Assembly (NCBI GenBank): GCA_002500745.1
Contig: DLST01000016.1
Coordinates: forward strand, 1-32,328
Source of the DNA: Sphingobacterium sp. UBA7855
GTDB lineage: Bacteria; Bacteroidota; Bacteroidia; Sphingobacteriales; Sphingobacteriaceae
Direction of reading: 5' to 3'
Length of the DNA stretch: 32,328 nucleotides
Shown here: one piece after another, positions 8,610 through 17,097 of the stretch
Layout of the letters: the number at the start of each line of letters is the position of its first letter
Position numbering within the stretch: position 1 is the stretch's first letter
The notes under the pieces: model-generated
What the model saw: the letters and a program-made list of their open reading frames with translations, nothing else
Databases searched by the model: none
Told to the model about the DNA's origin: nothing
Program-made: the position numbers and the translations under genes

Positions 8610-9491
8610 ATGATTGAACTTCCAGTTATTCCGGCAACTCCTGCACAGCGCAAGCCTGATTGGTTGCGTGTCAAATTGCCTGTTGGTAAAGAATATAGAC
8701 ATGTCAGAAGTCTTGTAGACGAGCATAAATTACATACAATTTGTGAGAGTGGAAATTGTCCGAATATGGGCGAATGTTGGGGTGCTGGAACGGCAACCTT
8801 CATGATTTTGGGAAATATCTGTACACGTTCTTGTTCGTTTTGTGCGGTAGCAACTGGCCGTCCGCTAGCGGTAGATTTGGATGAACCCAATCGGGTGGCA
8901 AATTCGGTTAAGTTGATGCAGGTTAAACACTGTGTCATTACTTCGGTAGATCGTGACGATCTAAAGGATGGTGGTTCAATTATTTGGGCCGAAACTATCA
9001 ACGCTATCCGCAGAGAAAGTCCTGAAACTACGTTGGAAACACTTTTGCCAGATTTTAAAGGACAATGGGATAATTTGGACCGCGTGATCGCAGTTCGCCC
9101 CGAAGTTGTTTCACACAACTTGGAAACGGTTCGTCGTCTGACAAGAGAAGTTCGTGTTCAAGCCAAATATGATCGTTCACTTGAGTGCCTACGTCGCATT
9201 TCTGAGGCAGGACTCCGTACAAAATCAGGCATTATGCTTGGCTTAGGTGAAACTGAGGAAGATGTTATCGAGGCAATACAAGATTTATATAACGTTGGGG
9301 TGCATATTTTGACATTGGGTCAGTATTTACAGCCTACAAAAGCACACCATCCTGTAATCGAATGGATTACACCTGCACAGTTTGAGAAATATCAGAAAAT
9401 TGGTTTAGAAATGGGATTCAAGTATGTGGAGTCTGGACCGTTGGTTCGTTCTTCTTATCATGCTGAGAAACATCTATTCGATATGCAATAG
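8610..9491 (+). CDS. lipA: Lipoyl synthase
   Basis: LipA is a radical-SAM enzyme that inserts two sulfur atoms into octanoyl groups on lipoyl domains of 2-oxoacid dehydrogenases and the glycine cleavage H protein. All hallmarks are present in 293 residues: the auxiliary-cluster cysteines Cys45, Cys50 and Cys56 ([12 protein letters not shown]), the radical-SAM CX3CX2C motif Cys71, Cys75, Cys78 (CTRSCSFC), and the C-terminal RSSYHA block (280-285), whose serine ligates the auxiliary cluster. The ATG at 8610 is the only usable start, since an in-frame stop lies at 8598-8600 and the N-terminal [11 protein letters not shown] block follows closely. No lipB is nearby; the gene seems to be monocistronic, with a strong terminator downstream. 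Confidence 0.97.
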   Translation: MIELPVIPATPAQRKPDWLRVKLPVGKEYRHVRSLVDEHKLHTICESGNCPNMGECWGAGTATFMILGNICTRSCSFCAVATGRPLAVDLDEPNRVANSVKLMQVKHCVITSVDRDDLKDGGSIIWAETINAIRRESPETTLETLLPDFKGQWDNLDRVIAVRPEVVSHNLETVRRLTREVRVQAKYDRSLECLRRISEAGLRTKSGIMLGLGETEEDVIEAIQDLYNVGVHILTLGQYLQPTKAHHPVIEWITPAQFEKYQKIGLEMGFKYVESGPLVRSSYHAEKHLFDMQ

Positions 9492-9544
9492 GAAACGGTT
9501 CTAAAGTTTTTTAACGAAGAATACTTTTTCGCAAGATATAAAAG

Positions 9545-9580
9545 GAAGCCTGAGTGATTTTTTACTCAGGCTTCTTTTTT
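9545..9580. terminator. Bidirectional terminator after lipA
   Basis: An 11-bp GC-rich stem (GAAGCCTGAGT with ACTCAGGCTTC, 9545-9555 and 9564-9574), 8-nt loop and T6 tract form a textbook intrinsic terminator for lipA. On the other strand the hairpin lies downstream of the outer-membrane protein gene (stop at 9622), with a weaker T-run. Confidence 0.85.
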
Positions 9581-9621
9581 AATAGCCGAACGCAATTGTT
9601 TTTTTCCGATGCTCTGATGCT

Positions 9622-12282
9622 TTAAAGGTTAAAAACTGTGCGGAGTAAAATTGTTCTTCCGCGAAGTTCAAATTCATGCTGGGAAATCATGTTGGCCGTC
9701 ATCAGATAAGTACGGTAGTTTTTGATATTGGCCAAATTATTCATTTCCAATTCGACATCCATTTTCCACTTGTTGACCTTGTAGCGCGTAAAAAAGTCTA
9801 AGAATGTGTAACTTGCATTCTTCATGTTTGTTTGAAAGGTAGCAAGATTGCGTAGGTTTAGCCGCATGAAGCCGTTTTTGAAGGGGCTAGCCGGAAAGCC
9901 TATATTATGCATCATTGTGGTGGTTTTATTCTGAATCAAATTGTCCAGGCCCTGTTGCTTACTCCAGCTCCAATTAAATAGTCCAGAATAGGAAATGTTA
10001 TAAGATTTAAAGACTTTAGCTTCTATACTAGGCTGAAATTGATAGCTCATACTTCGAATTGGTACTAGTGCATTGTTTAACAATTGATTGTATTTGAAGT
10101 AAGAAATGCTTCCTTTTAGTTTGAGGGTACTTGCCAGAGGGAAAATGTATTTATCGAACCCGATCTGAGAAGACCAGCGCTCCTGCAGATTATCCATATT
10201 GACCAAGATATTTTCGGTGATGTTATTTTTTATAACGGAAGATAATATCGTGTTGGAAAGCGATCTTGAATAGCTAATACCAGCATTTGCAAATAATACT
10301 TTTAGGGTACGGGCTAAATTATAATTGAGATTAAATGTATGTTTTTTGGATTCATTTAGCGCTGCATTATTTTGGCTAAGCATTCTATAGTTCCGTAATA
10401 CCGCACCGCGGTATATATCTTCTATGTTGCCAATGTCCTGCGCAAATTGATAGTTAAATTGAAGATAGTCTTCTTGAGAAACCTGCCATCTCGCTTTTAA
10501 ATTAGGATTGATCAGCACGGAATTTTTGGACGTGGACAGCTGATGACTGATGTCTTCATAATGTGTAAATAAATAGGTGACCGGAATGTCGAGCTGGGTT
10601 TCAAACCGATTTGTTTTCCAGGAATATTGAGGAGTAATAAATGCTTGGGACCTGCTCCAATGCAGATCATTACGGGTATTATCGCCCAATGCTCGAATAT
10701 GTTGATCATTATCCTCTACTGTAAGGAGCGAGTTGAAGTGTTGGCGATCTGTATTGAAGCCAATTTGATAGTATTGTTTGATTCTGCCTTTATTGAAGCG
10801 ATAACCTGTACTGATCTCCGTAAAAAAGGAAGGAATTTCAATTTGCTGGCGGCTACTTTTATAGGTAATGCTATCGTTGAGTATTTCTGGAAAAACACCG
10901 GGATAGATCTGTAAAGTCTGTGGTTTATTACCATAATTTAAAGACCAGTTGATTGCAATAATGTCATTGTTTTTAAGTTGGGGTATATAGCTAAACAAGT
11001 TGCTGAATCCCTTGATGTGGTGTTTTTGGAACTGCTCGATCTGGCCTGAGGAGTTTGCCAACAATGCTGTTATATCTTTTTTTTCATACTCAAATGACAA
11101 GGCATTACTCGCATATTTCTTTTCCGTATTGGTGGATGCCGAAAGTCTGGCTGCGCCAAGCCATCGCGCTGTTTTCAGCTGATTTTGCTCATTAAAATAG
11201 ACGTCGCCATCATCGAGCAGGTATTGTGTGCTTGAGGCATTATTTTGCCTATCGTTGTCGTATAAAACCTGAATATTTGATTTTAGCTGCCAGTGATTTT
11301 TAAGGTTATATAGGTTATTGGTGTTTAGCGAACCTGTATTGTTGAAATAATAGTTGTTTTTAGGAATATTTGGACTGCCTGTTGTGCTCGTCGCCAGGAG
11401 ATTGTTGATGGGCGAGCTGCCAAACTTGGCCAGTAAAGAGGACTGATTGGCGCCGATGATATCTCCGGAAAGATCATTGCCGGTATTATTACCGCGGAGG
11501 ACATTCAACATCTTAACTTTTTTGTTGAATAGGATTGAGTTCAATTCAGGATCATAGAGATTGGGCGTACCGACGCCAATTTTGGCCTGCCCAGTGAGTT
11601 TTAGCTTTGCTTCCTCTTTGATAACGAGATTTATGGCGACGTCGTCTGTAAATCTTTTATTTTTAAGGACTTTATAATGTTCGTGATTGTCGAGTACCTG
11701 AATGTCCTTTACCATTTTATGCGGGATTGTCCGTGTACCTACACCATAGCGATTTTCCAATAGATCGTCACCGTCAATGTAAAGTTTAGAAACGGTTTTG
11801 TCCTGGTATTTAATAAGACCCGATTCGGTAACTTCCATACCCGGAAGACGTTTGATTACGTCGCCTATATTTCGATCCTCTTCTTTGGCAAAAGATCCGA
11901 CGTCGTAGGAGATCGTATCATTTGAACGGCTTACTTTAGGTTTGCTCTTTACAATGACATCTTGTAGTAGATTGGTTTTTGGTACGAGGGGTATCCGAAG
12001 ATTGGATGTCTGCGTGCCAAGTTTGAGTTCAAATTTTTCGTAAGTAAGGTGATTGATCTGCAGGTAGAGGCTTGCATAGTCCTTTGTTAATGTAATTGTA
12101 AAACGCCCTTCTTTATCTGTCGGTTTGAAAGCGATGATTTTGTTGTCTGAAAGGATGTTGACACTGGCAAAGGGTACGGGATGTTGCGTCTTATCCACTT
12201 GGACCGTTCCACTAATCGTTTGCTGGGCAAAGGTTATTTGCCCAAGCAAAACGACTATAAATAAACATAAAAATACTTTCAT
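9622..12282 (-). CDS. Outer-membrane beta-barrel protein with carboxypeptidase-regulatory-like N-terminus
   Basis: This 886-residue protein has a Sec signal peptide (about residues 1-19), a carboxypeptidase-regulatory-like beta-sandwich (about 20-100), a plug-like segment (about 110-230, with a VIKRLPGMEV and LYIDGDDL pattern typical of TonB-dependent receptor plugs), and a long region rich in alternating aromatic and polar residues that reads as beta-barrel strands to the C-terminus. It resembles the outer-membrane beta-barrel family related to TonB-dependent transporters. No clear TonB box is visible. Its ATG overlaps the stop of the upstream GLPGLI gene by one base (TAATG at 12284-12280), so the two are probably translationally coupled. 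The substrate is unknown; no SusD-like partner is present. Confidence 0.85.
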   Translation of the reverse strand: MKVFLCLFIVVLLGQITFAQQTISGTVQVDKTQHPVPFASVNILSDNKIIAFKPTDKEGRFTITLTKDYASLYLQINHLTYEKFELKLGTQTSNLRIPLVPKTNLLQDVIVKSKPKVSRSNDTISYDVGSFAKEEDRNIGDVIKRLPGMEVTESGLIKYQDKTVSKLYIDGDDLLENRYGVGTRTIPHKMVKDIQVLDNHEHYKVLKNKRFTDDVAINLVIKEEAKLKLTGQAKIGVGTPNLYDPELNSILFNKKVKMLNVLRGNNTGNDLSGDIIGANQSSLLAKFGSSPINNLLATSTTGSPNIPKNNYYFNNTGSLNTNNLYNLKNHWQLKSNIQVLYDNDRQNNASSTQYLLDDGDVYFNEQNQLKTARWLGAARLSASTNTEKKYASNALSFEYEKKDITALLANSSGQIEQFQKHHIKGFSNLFSYIPQLKNNDIIAINWSLNYGNKPQTLQIYPGVFPEILNDSITYKSSRQQIEIPSFFTEISTGYRFNKGRIKQYYQIGFNTDRQHFNSLLTVEDNDQHIRALGDNTRNDLHWSRSQAFITPQYSWKTNRFETQLDIPVTYLFTHYEDISHQLSTSKNSVLINPNLKARWQVSQEDYLQFNYQFAQDIGNIEDIYRGAVLRNYRMLSQNNAALNESKKHTFNLNYNLARTLKVLFANAGISYSRSLSNTILSSVIKNNITENILVNMDNLQERWSSQIGFDKYIFPLASTLKLKGSISYFKYNQLLNNALVPIRSMSYQFQPSIEAKVFKSYNISYSGLFNWSWSKQQGLDNLIQNKTTTMMHNIGFPASPFKNGFMRLNLRNLATFQTNMKNASYTFLDFFTRYKVNKWKMDVELEMNNLANIKNYRTYLMTANMISQHEFELRGRTILLRTVFNL

Positions 12283-13187
12283 TAAGGCGTCAGCTCTATC
12301 GGATTGTTGGTAACTTTTGAAGGTTTGTACTTATCGTCTCTTGAAATATTGAAACTCTTTATTTTTGACGGATCCAAAGCACCAGCAGGGGAGCCTCCTC
12401 CGGTGCCGGAACTGGATCTAACTGCAACCATACTTCCCGATGAACCTACACTGATGGTTCTGTTTTTTCCCGATTGGGCTTGCATATAAGCTTGTGGATT
12501 GGCCTTAAAGGCTTCCTGAACTTTTTTTACCTCTTCTGCAGTACTGACGATGGCGTTTTGCGGCAGGGCCACCGATGTTTTGCCATCCTCAATTTTGTCG
12601 AATCCGGCGTAAGCAAAAATCACCTCATTTTTTGTGTCACGGGCATCCAGAATTAGGCCAGGAAGACCATGGAGTTTCCACGGACCATAGGGAAACGGCA
12701 GTTCGGTTGTAAACCAGGCGATATAGGTTCGGCCTTTGAATGTTGTTTTTGCGTTCTGGCAATTGTAGCCACCAATTTCTTTGCGGTCACCCAGTATTTC
12801 CCAATCTTGAGTAGGGTAAGCTTGTGGAATGGCAAAATTGTCACTGGCAACGCTGACCACTTCGGTCATTTTGTTTTGATTGGCGTCTAATAAATAGGAG
12901 GAGCTCGATGGTGTCGAGCGCGTAGTAATGTTTAGTGTACCGTCGAAACTGGGGCCCTCCATTTGTTTTTTGACCTCATCTTGCATGCGCTTGGACGAAT
13001 ATGACGTGTAGTAGCTGGCCTGTTGATTCAGGTAAACGACTGTTTCATCGCGTATAAATTGATCCCGTTGGGTGCTATCATTTATATGCTTGAATTCGTA
13101 ATGTACTTTAGCGATTGCTGGAGTACGCTCTTGTGCAAATAACAGCTGCGTCGCTAAGGATAATAGGAGTGGTAATGAATATTTCAT
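12282..13187 (-). CDS. GLPGLI family protein
   Basis: This 301-residue protein has a signal peptide (about residues 1-19, cleavage near FAQ) and the exact family signature GLPGLI at residues 174-179 within PWKLHGLPGLILDA. The family is common in Bacteroidota and has no established function. The protein is predicted to be periplasmic and rich in beta strands, with a Gly/Ser-rich stretch near residues 247-268. It is first in a two-gene unit and shares one base with the downstream outer-membrane barrel gene, which suggests they act in one envelope process. AT-rich TACGA-type repeats lie just upstream of the start. Confidence 0.9.
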   Translation of the reverse strand: MKYSLPLLLSLATQLLFAQERTPAIAKVHYEFKHINDSTQRDQFIRDETVVYLNQQASYYTSYSSKRMQDEVKKQMEGPSFDGTLNITTRSTPSSSSYLLDANQNKMTEVVSVASDNFAIPQAYPTQDWEILGDRKEIGGYNCQNAKTTFKGRTYIAWFTTELPFPYGPWKLHGLPGLILDARDTKNEVIFAYAGFDKIEDGKTSVALPQNAIVSTAEEVKKVQEAFKANPQAYMQAQSGKNRTISVGSSGSMVAVRSSSGTGGGSPAGALDPSKIKSFNISRDDKYKPSKVTNNPIELTP

Positions 13188-13203
13188 AAATGTATGTTTA
13201 TAT

Positions 13204-13226
13204 CGTAAATATACGAAATATTCGTA
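13204..13226. promoter_or_regulatory. Overlapping TACGA dyads upstream of the GLPGLI gene
   Basis: CGTA-AATA-TACG (13204-13215) overlaps TACGAA-ATA-TTCGTA (13212-13226), giving a string of alternating CGTA/TACG steps 17-39 nt before the GLPGLI start. A -7-like TATATTTA on the minus strand (13206-13213) lies inside it. This may be an operator over the promoter; no regulator is identified. Confidence 0.35.
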
Positions 13227-13383
13227 ATCATTAAAATTTATTCAAACTTTTCCTTGTAATCCTCCCTAGAGGAGGTTGCTGCAGGTGAAGAAATGTTTGA
13301 TTTGTTAGCGATTTTTTTTGTTAACTATGTTGTATGGGTAGTAATATAAGCTTAGTAGACATATTTAGGCATATGCGCTATTG

Positions 13384-15018
13384 TTATCTTTTAAACACAG
13401 TCTCACCTGCAATTACTGTCCGTTCTGTTTTTACATTTCGCAGTTGCTCATTCGGGATTTTCAAGATATCCTTTTCGAGGATAACAAAATCGGCATCTTT
13501 TCCTACTTCGATACTTCCTCTTTTTTTCTCCTGAAAACAGGAGTATGCCGCCCAGATTGTCATTCCTTTCAAAGCGTCTTCACGGCTTATCGCGTCTTGG
13601 ATCTGAAATCCGTCGCTAGGATATCCTTTTTTGTCGACGCGGGCTACTGCTGCGTGGAAACCATATAAGGGATTGAAATGTTCGACCGGAAAATCACTCC
13701 CCAAAGCGAGTTTTCCATATTCTTTCAACAGATGCTTATAAGCGTAAGCGCCTTTCATGCGTTCTTCACCGAGTCGATCTTTGGCCCAGTACATATCGGA
13801 GGTTGCATGTGTGGGTTGTACAGATGGTATGATTTGATACTTTCGAAACTTATCAAAATCTGCAGGCGATATAATTTGAGCGTGCTCGATTCGCCATCGA
13901 CGATCGCCATTATTGTGGAGGTATTTGCCATAAATATCTAAGATAATACGATTGGCCGAATCGCCTATGGCATGGGTATTTGCCTGAAATTTACTTTCGG
14001 CAATCTGTTTGATCATTGCTTCGTATTCTTGAGGGCTATGAAGTAAAAAACCATGTGTAGGGGCATCATGGTAATGCGCGAGGAGGCAGGCACCACGGGA
14101 TCCCAATGCGCCATCGGCAAGCAGTTTAAATCCTTTGATCTCGAAACGGTCTGTTTCATAGAAACCCTGATCGATAAATGACTTTATATTTTGAGGATTG
14201 CCTAGGATCATGGCATAATCTCTAATTTTCAACTGCCCTTCCCGATAGTATTTCTTGAGCAGATCGAGTCTTTCTTTTGATAAACCTGCGTCAACAATGG
14301 AGGTAAGACCAACGGAAAGGAGGGAGTCTTGCGTCCGCTTGAGCATTCTTAGATATTCTTTTTCACTCGGAACCGGAATTGTCTTATTGACAAGATCCAT
14401 TGCATTGTCGATCAAGAGACCATTGGGAGTATTATTAGTCCCGCCGACCACACCACCGCGAATGATGGGGATACTTGTTAATTTTGCCCATTCGAGTGCT
14501 TTGGAGTTCGCAACCGCCGCATGATAATCTACACGTATGAGGTAAACGGGGATATCAGGGAAAGCTTTGTCGAGTAGGTCCTTGGTTGGGAAAGTTTTAT
14601 CTTTCCAGCAATTTTGGTCCCAGCCACCACCGATCAGCCAAGTTTTGCCCGGGTTTTTTTGTTGATAGCTTTTGACACGTTGAATAACCTCCTCGAAAGA
14701 ATCGGCGCCGTTTAGGTCAACTTGATCCATTAGTTCGGCTTCGTCAAATAAATGCGCATGGGCATCGTAGAATCCCGGATAAATGGCCTTCCCCTGTGCA
14801 TCAATTTTTTCTATTGCTTTGTATTTTCGCTGTATTTCTTCATCGGAACCAATGGCAATAAACTTACCATCTTTGACAGCAAAAGCATGTGCTGTACTAA
14901 AAGCCGAATCTACAGTATATACTTGCGCATGATAAACAATAAGGTCCACTTTCGTTTGCGGTGAACATGATATGATCGTCAAGCAGAATAAAAAAATGAT
15001 TATTGGGAAGGTTTTCAT
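13384..15018 (-). CDS. YtcJ-like amidohydrolase, lipoprotein
   Basis: This 544-residue protein belongs to the amidohydrolase_3 (YtcJ-like) branch of the metal-dependent hydrolase superfamily. The N-terminus is a lipoprotein signal ending in IISC with the lipid-bearing Cys at residue 18, so it should sit in the cell envelope. Metal-site motifs are visible: HAHLFD near residues 86-91, NTHAIGD in the middle, and GSDFPVEHFNP near the C-terminus. Such proteins hydrolyse C-N bonds in cyclic amides or substituted substrates, but the substrate cannot be predicted. It lies alone on the minus strand between the bacilliredoxin and the GLPGLI unit; no clear terminator follows it. Confidence 0.88.
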   Translation of the reverse strand: MKTFPIIIFLFCLTIISCSPQTKVDLIVYHAQVYTVDSAFSTAHAFAVKDGKFIAIGSDEEIQRKYKAIEKIDAQGKAIYPGFYDAHAHLFDEAELMDQVDLNGADSFEEVIQRVKSYQQKNPGKTWLIGGGWDQNCWKDKTFPTKDLLDKAFPDIPVYLIRVDYHAAVANSKALEWAKLTSIPIIRGGVVGGTNNTPNGLLIDNAMDLVNKTIPVPSEKEYLRMLKRTQDSLLSVGLTSIVDAGLSKERLDLLKKYYREGQLKIRDYAMILGNPQNIKSFIDQGFYETDRFEIKGFKLLADGALGSRGACLLAHYHDAPTHGFLLHSPQEYEAMIKQIAESKFQANTHAIGDSANRIILDIYGKYLHNNGDRRWRIEHAQIISPADFDKFRKYQIIPSVQPTHATSDMYWAKDRLGEERMKGAYAYKHLLKEYGKLALGSDFPVEHFNPLYGFHAAVARVDKKGYPSDGFQIQDAISREDALKGMTIWAAYSCFQEKKRGSIEVGKDADFVILEKDILKIPNEQLRNVKTERTVIAGETVFKR

Positions 15019-15101
15019 AACCTAAAAATAGGAAAAAGCTTTTAATAAACTGAAACTAGACTTGGGGCTAGGTCTGCTGGATATGCGGACTTGAGGTTTT
15101 G

Positions 15102-15137
15102 GCTGATCGAGTTGCTTTAGCTGATCGAATTGCTTTA
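15102..15137. repeat. Two-copy 18-bp tandem repeat
   Basis: GCTGATCGAGTTGCTTTA (15102-15119) is followed directly by GCTGATCGAATTGCTTTA (15120-15137), differing at one base. It lies between the amidohydrolase start and the bacilliredoxin terminator. The period is a multiple of three, but no convincing gene covers it. Confidence 0.85.
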
Positions 15138-15250
15138 CGTGAGGCGCCTATGCTGAGTTGCCGCTGAAAGTTCGGACAGGAGACCATCTGTAAAGTTTTG
15201 AAAGGGGACGTGCAGGAAAAGTAATGAAAATACGAATTATCCAATAGACA

Positions 15251-15285
15251 AAAAAGGCTATCCAAATAACTTGGACAGCCTTTTT
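15251..15285 (-). terminator. Terminator of the bacilliredoxin gene
   Basis: On the minus strand a 15-bp stem with one G-U pair (15285-15271 with 15265-15251) encloses a 5-nt loop and ends in a T-run, starting 23 nt after the stop codon at 15309. It is nearly symmetric, but no plus-strand gene precedes it. Confidence 0.8.
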
Positions 15286-15308
15286 AATTCAAAAATCAAA
15301 ATACGTGA

Positions 15309-15719
15309 TTAACAGTACTCGTCAAATGCTGCAACTAAATTGTCAGCAATCATTTGTGCCGGGCGACCTTCAATCATATGTCTTTCAATCATGTGTACCA
15401 ATTTCCCGTCTTTAAATAAAGCCATTGCTGGTGAAGATGGAGGGTAAGGCAACATGTAGTTACGTGCAGTGTTTACTGCATCCGTTTCCATACCTGCGAA
15501 AACAGTCACCAATTTTGCTGGGTGTTTTTCGTTTTTTACAGCGGCTTTTGCAGCAGGACGTGCATTTGCTGCAGCGCAACCACAAACAGAGTTTACAACC
15601 ACAAAAACAGTTCCTTCTGATGCGATAGCCTGATCAACTGCTTCAGGTGTTTTTAATTCTTCGAATCCCGCATCAACTAATTCTTGACGCATTGGAGCTA
15701 CTAAATATTCTGGATACAT
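15309..15719 (-). CDS. BrxA/BrxB family bacilliredoxin
   Basis: This 136-residue protein matches the YphP/YqiW family. It has the active-site CGC motif (Cys46-Gly47-Cys48 in NSVCGCAAANARPA) and the family's terminal DEYC with Cys136. In Bacillus these proteins remove bacillithiol from S-bacillithiolated proteins; in Bacteroidota the thiol partner is less certain. It is cytoplasmic, with no signal peptide. It is monocistronic, with its own promoter (15823-15853), a structured leader of about 95 nt, and its own terminator (15251-15285). The ATG at 15719 gives the expected MYPEYLVAPMR start. Confidence 0.93.
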   Translation of the reverse strand: MYPEYLVAPMRQELVDAGFEELKTPEAVDQAIASEGTVFVVVNSVCGCAAANARPAAKAAVKNEKHPAKLVTVFAGMETDAVNTARNYMLPYPPSSPAMALFKDGKLVHMIERHMIEGRPAQMIADNLVAAFDEYC

Positions 15720-15762
15720 TATTTCTTAAGTAAAATGTTAATATTCTATTTCAATTGTGAAT

Positions 15763-15808
15763 GATAAACTTTTTATCCCTGACCAGATCGGATCAGGCTC
15801 CATAAGTT
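15763..15808 (-). promoter_or_regulatory. Structured 5' leader with two exclusive folds
   Basis: On the minus strand a 7-bp hairpin (CCTGATC, loop CGATCT, GGTCAGG; 15797-15778) sits inside an outer AACTT/AAGTT pairing (15804-15808 with 15767-15771). A second hairpin, GATAAA-AAG-TTTATC (15777-15763), uses the same bases as the outer stem, so the two pairings exclude each other. It matches no riboswitch class that I recognise. Confidence 0.35.
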
Positions 15809-15822
15809 CTACTTCATTTGTA

Positions 15823-15853
15823 CAAATATAGCTGTAAAAGGCAGCTTCGTCAA
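15823..15853 (-). promoter_or_regulatory. Bacilliredoxin promoter
   Basis: On the minus strand TTG (15853-15851), 20 nt, then TATATTTG (15830-15823) matches the Bacteroidota -33/-7 consensus. It predicts a start near 15816, about 95 nt before the ATG. Confidence 0.65.
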
Positions 15854-15863
15854 GACACTTGTC

Positions 15864-16418
15864 TCAAATCAATGTCAGAAAATCTTTTACCGCATGAAGT
15901 CCATTTTCAAGGCGTTGCTCACCGAGCCCCGACACAATGCGATATGGTGCACGAAGAGCTGTTAATTCACTTTTCCAGATCCCCATGAAATGTTCACGCT
16001 GTTCGGGAAAATCCCGTAGTGGATCGTCCTGCCAGGGAAGATCGATATCCATAAGTAAATATATATCATAGCGATGTTGTTGAATTTTATGGGTCACTTC
16101 CGCTGGAGTATGGCCGAATAAATAATCAGACCAGATTTTTACGGTAAGGAAGGTCGTGTCACAGATGAGGAGCTGTCCTTGTGCTAAAGGGATCAGCGCT
16201 TCCTCCAAGGCGACCTGTCCATAAAACATATTGACTTCGTCCTGTAAGGTGTATTTATTGTTGAGGCTTTGGCAATAATAACGTGAATATTCGGGCACGC
16301 ATACTGTCTGAAATTCCTTGGCAAGAAATTGTGCCATCGTTGATTTTCCGGTGGACTCGGGGCCAACAACGGCAATTTTTATGAAATCTTTTCCCACATC
16401 GATCGTTTTGATAGGCAA
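15864..16418 (-). CDS. NadR-like nicotinamide riboside kinase (AAA family ATPase)
   Basis: This 184-residue P-loop protein has a Walker A motif GPESTGKS at residues 19-26, and resembles the C-terminal ribosylnicotinamide kinase domain of NadR, without the N-terminal DNA-binding or adenylyltransferase domains. It starts 2 nt after the pnuC stop codon, so the two form a tight operon. The genetic context supports phosphorylation of nicotinamide riboside brought in by PnuC, trapping it as NMN for NAD synthesis. The short ATPase family is broad, so kinase specificity rests mainly on the neighbour. No signal peptide; cytoplasmic. Confidence 0.82.
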   Translation of the reverse strand: MPIKTIDVGKDFIKIAVVGPESTGKSTMAQFLAKEFQTVCVPEYSRYYCQSLNNKYTLQDEVNMFYGQVALEEALIPLAQGQLLICDTTFLTVKIWSDYLFGHTPAEVTHKIQQHRYDIYLLMDIDLPWQDDPLRDFPEQREHFMGIWKSELTALRAPYRIVSGLGEQRLENGLHAVKDFLTLI

Positions 16419-16420
16419 TA

Positions 16421-17032
16421 TTACGCAAAATTTTTATAGGTTTTCTGCCAATCGCGATAGCCATTCCAAGCGATGAGCGTGAAAACAAGGTAGAGTACTG
16501 CGGTCAGCATAAGGTCTTTGTGGATATAGAGCGGGATATAACAAATATCAACAAATACCCATAAGAGCCAGTTTTGAAGCACTTTGCGTGTCATCAGAAA
16601 TTGAGCAACAAAACTTACGGACGTGCAGAAAGCGTCAATATAAGGAACATCGGAATTAGTCTTGCTATCGAGAAGGTAACCGATTGACAGGGTTAGGAAG
16701 AGGATTGCGAGTAAGCAAAGGAGCAACTGCCCCTTGCTGGCTTTGACGATGGGTTTCTTTTTTTCCTCTTTCCGTTTTATCCAATAATACCAGCCATAAA
16801 CAGCAGTAGACAAAAAGTAGAATTGCAATACAGTATCTCCGTATAGTTTGGCATCATAAAACAGAATAGCATAGGACGCCACGCTGATGATACTAATCGG
16901 CCAATTCCATATATTTTGCTTAGCGGCCAAATAAACACAAAGAAAGCCTGTCAGTGTACCTAACCATTCGAGCCAAGAGGTCTGGGCAAATTGACGTGCA
17001 ATCTGCTGAAAAAAATCCTGCATGTGGTGCAT
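16421..17032 (-). CDS. pnuC: PnuC-family nicotinamide riboside transporter
   Basis: This 203-residue membrane protein has about seven hydrophobic segments and PnuC signatures: a WLEWLGTLTGFLCVYLA start, the WNWP motif at about residues 43-46, and KLYGDTVLQFYF with YGWYYW in the next helix. PnuC proteins carry nicotinamide riboside by facilitated diffusion, driven by phosphorylation inside the cell. The next gene, 2 nt downstream, is a NadR-like kinase that would do this. The related PnuT carries thiamine; no TPP riboswitch is seen and the kinase neighbour favours NR. The ATG at 17032 is used; an in-frame Met three codons later is also possible. Confidence 0.9.
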   Translation of the reverse strand: MHHMQDFFQQIARQFAQTSWLEWLGTLTGFLCVYLAAKQNIWNWPISIISVASYAILFYDAKLYGDTVLQFYFLSTAVYGWYYWIKRKEEKKKPIVKASKGQLLLCLLAILFLTLSIGYLLDSKTNSDVPYIDAFCTSVSFVAQFLMTRKVLQNWLLWVFVDICYIPLYIHKDLMLTAVLYLVFTLIAWNGYRDWQKTYKNFA

Positions 17033-17097
17033 TAAAAATTACACCCTAAATATACAAAGTCCAGCCAATAGTCAGTAATTGTTTATCCAATAGTCGA

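Noticed and set aside
8597..9118. 173-codon minus-strand open frame opposite lipA
   Set aside because: It is a long antisense shadow of lipA, which carries all catalytic motifs; the antisense reading has none.
15068..15265. 65-codon minus-strand open frame over the tandem repeat
   Set aside because: Starts at a non-ATG codon inside the bacilliredoxin terminator and has no family features.
15763..15816. TPP or SAM riboswitch in the bacilliredoxin leader
   Set aside because: The CCTGATC...GGTCAGGGA string faintly recalls part of a TPP element, but the other conserved TPP blocks and the SAM-II core are missing.
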